Source: Batkoa obscura
Taxonomy: Eukaryota; Entomophthoromycota; Entomophthoromycetes; Entomophthorales; Batkoaceae
DNA: 64,000 bases
Reading direction: 5' to 3'
Assembly: GCA_030770535.1 (NCBI GenBank)
Contig: JASVEC010000050.1
Location: 1 to 64,000 of the forward strand
Position numbers and translations under genes: made by a program. The notes beneath the pieces are model-generated. The model was not told where the DNA came from, did not search any database, and saw nothing but the letters and a program-made list of their open reading frames with translations. The first letter of the stretch is position 1, and each line of letters starts with the position of its first letter. Of the stretch, positions 57,295 to 64,000 are shown piece by piece.

Positions 57295-57390
57295 ATCATT
57301 TAAAGTGAGACATATTTTTTTTTAGCTAATTGATTTATATTATTGATATTACTCAAATATGCAACTAGTTTATTTCTTTAATAATAGTAG

Positions 57391-57450
57391 AATAATGTGA
57401 TGTATCATTATTTTTTTAGTGCGCAAAGATTTGATATATTCCCAAATATA
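57391..57450 (-). promoter_or_regulatory. shared upstream element, LPMO gene 4
   Basis: On the minus strand only the core is well kept: GATACATCACATTATT. The side blocks are recognisable weakly or not at all. Confidence 0.5.
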
Positions 57451-59386
57451 GCTATAGATTTAAATTATTTTATTTCCTTAACTCATTTTGAATTGTGATG
57501 GTTGCTTGAATTTTTTTAAATTTTAATAAAGGTTATCACATCTTTCTTTAAATTCGCTTATAAAGATAAGGGACTAATGTGTGTTTCTTCTACGTTTCAT
57601 TCCTTTAGAATTTACTCAACTATAGTTGAGTGTATTAAAATCACCAGGATTAAAATTAATTTAAAGGTAACCTTTTTTTCTTACTGATGCCAAAAAGCAG
57701 AACACTTACTTTTAAAATTTAAATAAAAGGTAAAAAGGAGGATAATCATAACTATGGAGGGAGAGCTTAAGGTTTATTAATTATAAATTCATTCAAAACT
57801 TAGTTCAAGAACAAACTCTTACTATCACTTTTAGACAAAAATAAACAGAAGCGACATTTTCCTCCTTTTGAAAGACTTATTTTTTCTGTATATAGCAAGA
57901 AATGCTCATTATTCAATGTGACAGTCAGTAGATAATAAGTTTAAAAATTTAAAAAGATCTATAAGACTTAACCAATAAAATCTAGATCGTTAAAGCTATA
58001 ATTTATTCTTTTAATATAATGAGTTTAAATTAAACTGATGGTATGACAAGGTTCAACAGTAATAAAAATATATAATTTCTGCTTTGCTATTATTAAAAAG
58101 CAAAGCTTGACTTTATTTTATGTATCATAATAAAAGTTGCTAAGTTGCTTTATAGTATGTTACTGTAAGGTTTGAACAAAGTATCACAAAGTCTACTTTT
58201 AAAAAGGGTTAACTATGTGGATAATAAATAAATATAATGGGAACAACATATGATAGCATGATATAGATCATATTGAGTAATGATTAACTATGTATGATTT
58301 CTAAATAAATCTCTCATTTACCTCAATCACAGTCTTTTTATATGATATAATAAATTAATAAATAAATGAGGGTATTATATTTTGACTTTATTGAGAATGT
58401 AAAAAAACGGAAACAAGTATTATTTTAAAGCTTGTTATAAAACCAGTTGTTAGTTCTATACCCTTAGCGGAAATTGAAATATCTCTGAATTAGTAAATTG
58501 CAGGCTATATAAAATAGACCATAGACATAAATGTTTATCAAACGCTATACAAGGTATAAAGTCGCATAGGTAAATAGATAATAAAGTTAATGACTATATA
58601 TGCTTGCGCTTATATATAATCTTTAATACATATTAATATTAAAAGACAATAATATGAAGGTAAATTACATCATCATAAATTAACATAAGGCTGTGTTTGA
58701 ATCCATAATCAAACTTGTTCACAAACTCAAATATGAGAATGTCTTTTGTTTAAAAATCCCACTAGAAAATTTCCCGCTCATTAACGTTTAGAAATGGATA
58801 AACGAATAAACTAAAAAACGCATAATTTCTTCAGAAAAAAATAAGGCTGCTATTGCCTTAGTTTATGCCTAATTTGCCTTTTTAGCAACAAATTAAAATC
58901 GAAATATAGTTGAACCTTGGGTTTAACTTTATCCATGCAAAATGGGATGGGTTTAAATCTATGTAGTTTTAAAGAGCTATACAGATACATTTTTAATTGT
59001 TACAATAAAACCTTCAGTGGGGCATTTTTAGTTACTTCATAAGTGATTCCCTTCTGTCGAAAGTAGATTGATTTTATGAAATTTTTGAATCACCTAGGGA
59101 TATGATCGCTAGCGCCTTAGTAAAGGCGCTATTGATAATTTAATTAAAATAAAATGTTATAAAGACTTAGCTATAAGATTGATAGACTTTATTAATACAC
59201 GTTTAATTAAAACTTAGTAATAGGTAAACTCATTACCACTTTTGTACTGGAAAAAGGGCTACAATATAGTATAAATTTATATATCTGTATTGCCACATAT
59301 TTCAACCACAAAGAATCATTTTAATTCCTTTGAAATTAAAATATAAACGATAGAAAACGATCCGCTTTATTAATACGATAAATTTA
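57451..59386. other. intergenic
   Basis: No gene supported. A very degraded MITE-like stretch is at about 58735-58820 (TTTGTTTAAAAATCCCACTAG). A perfect small hairpin, GCGCCTTAGTAAAGGCGC, is at about 59112-59130. Confidence 0.5.
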
Positions 59387-60688
59387 TTATAAACTTACCC
59401 AATTTAACATTGGAATTTTCTTTAGTTTAATATAAAATGGAATATTCATAATATGCTTACTAGGCGCGAATAATAAGAAAGGGGTAGTAAACTTGTAGTT
59501 GAATTTTACATCTATACTTATAAAATCTAAAATTTTAATACTGACTACCTCAATGTTTGTAAATGAAGATAAAAAATCGAGAAGATTGTCAAATGAACCG
59601 TTATAGAAGTCAATTTTAATTCGTTTAATAAACCTACACTTAGTTCTACTATATTGTTTCTTATAAAAATCATTATCATCCAAGCCAAATTTATCAAATA
59701 TTTGAGTGACGTTAAAATTCAAGTTCACAAAATGAATAATCTGTATATTTGATAAGGACGAAATTGATTGTAATAGCTCTATTGAAAAATCATTGACATG
59801 AATTTCCTTTAAAGCAGATAATTTGAAAAAATCATAATTATCTAAATATCTTAATTCAAAATATCCCAAGGTAATAATGTTATCATTTCCAATTCCTGTT
59901 AAATCACTATGCTGCCTATTGTTAAAATAGTGATAATTAGAATTTAAAATTTTTATATTCTGTAATTGTTTTAAATCACCAAAACATTTGAGATCAAGAT
60001 TGTAATTAAGATCTCCTATAATCTCCAACTTTAAATTAGAAACAAAATTCACATTAGAATCAATTGGAATCGAATTATCAATAAATCCTTTAGATTCTAG
60101 ACGTAATACTCTCAATTTATCAAATTTAGCTTTAACAATATCTATCCCATCAAGGTATAAAAAATGTCCTGCGTCAATTATAAGTGAGTATAGTTTATCT
60201 GGATTGAAATATTCAACGATAGTATTGATAATTATAATGTATCCACTGATTTTGATTGCTTCAACTTGCTTTAATAAATCAATAAACAAATTGAGCGAAT
60301 CTCTGCGTTTAAAACAATTTATGTTTAATTTTTTCAGTTTTGGTAATTTAAGTTTTAGCTTATTAATATTATTATTACCTATATGACTATAATTTATAGA
60401 TGTTACATTCGGACAATAGTACAAAAGTTCAATATTATTACCATTTATATTTACATGTTTCATTGACAATCCTTCTTCTTTAATAAATTTTTCTTGATAA
60501 TCATGTTGATATTTTTTAAATCCTTCCTGGTTATAAATCGAATACCTTAAATTACCTTCAATAACATTTCTCACAATCTTGAATAGGTATTTATTTAAAA
60601 AGCATAAATCAAATAATTCTTCTGGATTGACTAATTGAAAAATTTCCTCTATCAAGGTGTCTGACAATAAATCAAACTGCAACACCAT
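59387..60688 (-). CDS. F-box/LRR-type protein, 433 aa
   Basis: Intact single-exon paralogue of the gene at 32158-33483. It begins MVLQFDLLSDTLIEEIFQL; the F-box-like start is LSDTLIEEIFQLVNPEELFDLCFLNKYLFKIV. Leucine-rich repeats follow, with conserved landmarks YCPNVTSINYSH, LPKLKKLNINCF, YFNPDKLYSLIID, FGDLKQLQNIKIL and a C-terminal KKIPMLNWVSL. The ending is almost the same as that of the frameshifted copy at 3230 (ILNWMSL), which places these two closer together. The three copies are 25-30 kb apart, so they are dispersed rather than tandem. A substrate-recruiting role in an SCF ligase is inferred from the fold pattern. Confidence 0.8.
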   Translation of the reverse strand: MVLQFDLLSDTLIEEIFQLVNPEELFDLCFLNKYLFKIVRNVIEGNLRYSIYNQEGFKKYQHDYQEKFIKEEGLSMKHVNINGNNIELLYYCPNVTSINYSHIGNNNINKLKLKLPKLKKLNINCFKRRDSLNLFIDLLKQVEAIKISGYIIIINTIVEYFNPDKLYSLIIDAGHFLYLDGIDIVKAKFDKLRVLRLESKGFIDNSIPIDSNVNFVSNLKLEIIGDLNYNLDLKCFGDLKQLQNIKILNSNYHYFNNRQHSDLTGIGNDNIITLGYFELRYLDNYDFFKLSALKEIHVNDFSIELLQSISSLSNIQIIHFVNLNFNVTQIFDKFGLDDNDFYKKQYSRTKCRFIKRIKIDFYNGSFDNLLDFLSSFTNIEVVSIKILDFISIDVKFNYKFTTPFLLFAPSKHIMNIPFYIKLKKIPMLNWVSL

Positions 60689-61040
60689 TTAATAGATTTA
60701 TAATATAAAAATAGAGCCTATGAAGTTTATAAGTTTGAATACTTTTGTTAGGAGATATTTAATGATTAGTTTAAGCTTAAAATTAGGTTTAGGTTTAAAA
60801 CATGTTGATATTAAACTTGCCAATAGTTGATATTTTATTTCTTAAAAAGTTATGGAAAGTATATTAGCCTCAAATATTCTAAAAAGAATTGATAGTGTTA
60901 GTATATAATCAGATAACAAGCAGGTTAATTATACGCCCCACTTTAATAAAAAGAGCCAATAAAAAGCAAGGGCCGGGAAATCTAACTAATATTAGTAATA
61001 AAAAAATCAAAACTCTCAATCTATTTTTTTAACTTCTAAG
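60689..61040. other. intergenic, divergent promoters
   Basis: Short region between the divergent F-box/LRR-type and carrier genes. Includes a GC-rich short stretch (AAGCAAGGGCCGGGAAATC) near 60965; nothing else seen. Confidence 0.5.
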
Positions 61041-61949
61041 ATGATAGAAAATTCAATATTAGCAAGCGGGTTAGCAGCAGTCATAAGTAGAACTATAATG
61101 CATCCAAGTAAGTAAATTGTAAATGTGATTAATTATATTAATCAATTATTAGTTGATACATTAAGAATAAGGTATCAAATAGGAGAAAAATCTATTGAAA
61201 ATAGTAGTAAACCTCAAAGGGGATTAAGCGTGTATAAAGGTCAGCTTAGAGGATTATATTCTGGCTACTCAGTTGCATTATTGTTTACATTACCTGGGAT
61301 GACAATCTTTTATACAAGTTATGATATAAACAAGAAAGCATTGGACAAGTATTTTAATATCGATCAAAATAGTTCATTAAATCATTCGATTTCTGGATTT
61401 TTGTCTTCCAATTTAGCAGGCTTAATATTTAATCCAATGGAAGTAATAAAAGGGTATTTGCAAGTCCAGGGTAATAATAGTCAACAAGTCAAAGTTAATA
61501 AGTTAATTCAACAAATTTATAAAAAACAAGGGATGGTTGGGTTTCAAAATGGGTACTTCTTATCAGTAGCAGTGTTTGGTCCTCATAATTTAATTTACTT
61601 TTCATTTTATGAAAAATTTAAAAAGTATTTCAATGACAATAATAACAATGATTCGTTGAATTTTGTAAAAGCTTCTGCATTATCGACTTTACTTGCAGTA
61701 ACATCAACTCATCCAATCGAAGTTTTACGTTCAAAATATCAATATTTAAAAACAGAACAAAATTTTGGTACAAGTAAAAATAAAGTAAATATTTCAAACT
61801 TAATTAAATCAATCTATAAAAATAATGGAATACGAGGGTTTTACAAAGGAATGTTATTAAGGTGCTTTTATTTTATACCAAATACAACTATGTCAATGAC
61901 TTTATTTGAGTTATTTAAAATTAAGTTAATGGATTTTAATAAAATATAA
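61041..61949 (+). CDS. mitochondrial carrier family (SLC25) transporter
   Basis: An inner mitochondrial membrane solute carrier, 287 residues, normal length for the family. The first exon (61041-61107) is joined to 61153-61949 over a 45-base intron; splicing restores the first carrier signature, HPIDTLRIRYQ, at residues 21-31. The second and third signatures are NPMEVIKGYLQVQ and HPIEVLRSKYQ, each starting a repeat of about 95 residues. GLYSGYSVALLF, GFQNGYFLSVAV and GFYKGMLLRCFY close the repeats. Six transmembrane helices are expected. The second signature has G-Y-L where an Arg or Lys is common. The substrate cannot be told from the sequence. It converges on the GPI-type gene, ending 87 bases from it. 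Confidence 0.9.
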
Positions 61950-62036
61950 AACTATAATTAAATTGAATTTTATTATCTTACATTTAATAATAGTAATAAG
62001 AAAGTAGGTAGATTGACAATGGAATTATATTCTAGT

Positions 62037-63099
62037 TTAAATAACATAGTATAATAATGATATCGATATAAAATATAAATTGAAGGCTGATTGATTAATT
62101 AAAGCGAATGAATTTGGTAAAGTATTATTTGATTTAGTAACCTGATCTAATTTGAATATTGGTCTGTTTACAACTTTAAAATCATTACTATTCGCTTCGC
62201 TTATATTTAAATTAGTTATATCTTGAACGGATTTGATATTGTTATTGTTATTGTTATTAAACGACTTTAGCTTCCAAAATGAAGTATAGTTTGATTGAGT
62301 AGGCTTCAAACTATATACATTCAGTTTTCCATTAATTTCATACCCTATACTACTATTCCCGCCATTCAATCCTAAATCAAAATAGTATACTTCTTTTCCT
62401 TTATAATAACCCGTATTCTTTGTCACTACGTCATTTTCTACAGTTGATCCTTTTGGTACTATTGGATAATTTACATATAATTTACTCTAAATTTAAATCA
62501 GTTACTATCATATTAATATTAATTAAATTATATAACTTACCGAACTATTTATATCATTAAATTTGCTTTTTATAATTTTAGCATCTTTATCTTCATTAAG
62601 TTTATAATCTTTCGAAACTTTAACATAATATACTCTTTTTAAATCACTATAATCTAAATCCCCTGGCAAATGATCAAAAATAACTTTTTGACCTTCTAAT
62701 AATATTGGTCTTCCCTCATTATCAAATCCTAATAATAGTATAAAACTTTTGTTCTATATTTTCTATATATTAATTACCAGTAACTATAATATAAACTGGA
62801 CAGGGTTGTACATCAGAACCATAAGCAACTGAGTTATTGCCAAAATCTAAAAAGTGAAATTTCTCGCCATCGATGCTAACATCGTTTAATTTCAATCTTT
62901 CAATATAAAAGTTAATAATGAACTTGAAAATTTACAATGAATTAATATTACTCTTTACCAGCCCCATCAATATCGAATTCGGTTTTATTTTGTTGGGATA
63001 AAACTATATGAATGTTGAGTATTGTTTTATATATTTAAACTTAAAATTACTTTGTATAATAAAATTACAAAATAAAATACTCAATAATAAAAATTTCAT
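62037..63099 (-). CDS. secreted, probably GPI-anchored protein of unknown family
   Basis: Five exons join in one frame. Exon 1 (63051-63099) is a signal peptide, MKFLLLSILFCNFIIQ. Then come ILSQQNKTEFDIDGAGKE, KLNDVSIDGEKFHFLDFG, CPVYIIVTGFDNEGRPILLE and DLDYSDLKRVYYVKVSKDYK, a beta-rich domain rich in Asp and Tyr. The last exon starts SKLYVNYPIVPKGST, has an Asn run (7 N) and ends with a hydrophobic tail, AFNLYFISISLLYYVI, after a Ser/Asn-rich stretch, which fits a GPI signal. I do not recognise the beta-rich domain. It is convergent with the carrier gene and shares a divergent upstream region with the fasciclin gene. Confidence 0.68.
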
Positions 63100-63570
63100 T
63101 AATTATCAATTTATAAAGCAAATAAAGTTTTTAAAATTTTATTCTTTATTCCATTATATATTAGTGTTTTTTATTTAGCTCTTTGGGTAATGAAACCGAA
63201 GTAAGATATGAGCGAGAAGGTTTCAATTAAGTAATAAAAAGTAAAATCTCATTCATCATGTAAAGAGATTGAAACATACAGATAATGTAATATTAATACT
63301 AAATCATAATTTTTTTTAAAAATAAGTCATCTTTTATTAAATGAAATTGAGAATTCAATTCAACCAATCAAGTTCCTTAATTTACTACTTTTTTCAACAG
63401 TTAAAGTTTTTAAACTTATTTTCCGATACTAAGGATTATCTTTTATTACCATAAATTTAGTCTCATACTCAACTTAATGAAATAAATAATAAAAAAGGGA
63501 TTATAAATAACAAAATAGTTAAATAATGACAAGTTTTTATTTTTTAACATCTTATAATTAATTTCTTATT
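63100..63570. other. intergenic, divergent promoters
   Basis: Region between the GPI-type gene and the fasciclin-domain gene, both likely wall or surface proteins. No specific element recognised. Confidence 0.5.
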
Positions 63571-64000
63571 ATGATATTAACTAAATTCTTCTTTTTATTA
63601 AGTTATTTTGCCATTACTATATTCTCTCAAATCGTTATTGAATCGAAAGATAACAATGTAGTGAAATACACTAATTTAACAATGAGAAAACCACATGATT
63701 CTATCTTAAAATGCTTGGGAGAAAATCCCCAAACAATAGAATATTATAATTTTATACAGAGTGATCAATTTAAAGAGATACGTACTTTATTAGAACAATC
63801 GAGTGAAAAGATAACAATATTAGCACCAAGTAATGAAGCAATGAAGCAAATAAATAGTATCAACAGATTGACCGATTTAAATTTAAAGAGCGTATTACTA
63901 TATCATATTTTACCTGGTTTAATACCTGGTAGTTCAATACAATCTTTACATTTTGCTAATACACTACTAAAAATCCAAGGCAAAGAGCAAGGTATGAAAT
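63571..64000 (+). CDS. fasciclin (FAS1) domain secreted protein, 5' part
   Basis: Starts MILTKFFFLLSYFAITIFS, a clear signal peptide. The next 125 residues have the FAS1 pattern: LLEQSSEKITILAPSNEAM (the 'TxFAPTNxAF' box) and LNLKSVLLYHILPGLIPGSS (the 'LLxYHVLxG' box with its H). FAS1 domains mediate adhesion and are common in fungal wall proteins. The gene runs off the right end of the window, so the number of domains and any GPI tail cannot be seen. The frame is open to the last base. Confidence 0.85.
   Translation, partial: MILTKFFFLLSYFAITIFSQIVIESKDNNVVKYTNLTMRKPHDSILKCLGENPQTIEYYNFIQSDQFKEIRTLLEQSSEKITILAPSNEAMKQINSINRLTDLNLKSVLLYHILPGLIPGSSIQSLHFANTLLKIQGKEQGMK

Noticed and set aside
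58735-58820. Possible further MITE copy
   Set aside because: Only a loose match to the MITE core; both ends are too degraded to assign.
1-64000. Retroelements, viral fossils and CRISPR arrays
   Set aside because: No reverse transcriptase, integrase, capsid-like frame, long terminal repeats or spaced direct repeats were recognised; repeats are explained by MITEs, the transposon and the tandem array.

Overview
The window looks like a chromosomal segment of an AT-rich, intron-dense fungus. Genes carry many short GT-AG introns (about 45 to 150 bases) with a CTAAT/CTAAC branch-like motif just before the acceptor. Several proteins are typically fungal (Cgr1, Nup84, Kap123, Bcp1, GPI-type Ser/Thr-rich wall proteins, AA11-like LPMOs). 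A HAUS1-like augmin subunit and a KICS2-like KICSTOR subunit, both absent from budding yeasts, argue against a Saccharomycotina yeast and suggest a less derived lineage. The genus cannot be named from the sequence alone.

Layout. 0-4.6 kb: the 3' part of an endopolyphosphatase-like gene with reading-frame breaks, a small membrane protein, and a frameshifted F-box/LRR-type gene. 6.4-13.8 kb: a housekeeping block of NUP84 (+), CGR1 (+), a HAUS1-like gene (-) and an LYR-motif protein (-). 14-16.8 kb: a degenerate tandem array of roughly 300-base units. 16.8-27 kb: a Ser-rich protein, a small secreted protein, a decayed coiled-coil gene and a Ser/Thr-rich GPI-type protein. 27.5-31.8 kb: PRI1 (DNA primase small subunit) and a KICS2-like gene, head to tail. 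32.2-33.5 kb: an intact F-box/LRR-type gene. 35.3-38.6 kb: KAP123. 39.1-41.97 kb: an apparently intact DNA transposon. 43.3-47.8 kb: two glycerol-3-phosphate dehydrogenase genes facing each other with BCP1 between them. 50-57.2 kb: four secreted AA11-like LPMO genes in + + - - order. 59.4-64 kb: a third F-box/LRR-type gene, a mitochondrial carrier, a GPI-type secreted protein and the 5' end of a fasciclin-domain protein.

Three mobile or repetitive themes stand out. The 2.87-kb transposon has 23-base perfect terminal inverted repeats flanked by TA. A family of about 100-base hairpin MITEs, at least nine copies, shares its terminal sequence and TA flanks, so the transposon is a plausible mobilising partner. 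The LPMO cluster has undergone inverted duplication and gene conversion, and all four members share an upstream cis-element and a TATA box.

The LPMO cluster is the clearest coordinated system here: four secreted oxidative enzymes with the copper-binding histidines kept, under what looks like a common promoter. No retroelement, viral fossil, CRISPR array, tRNA or rRNA gene was recognised.
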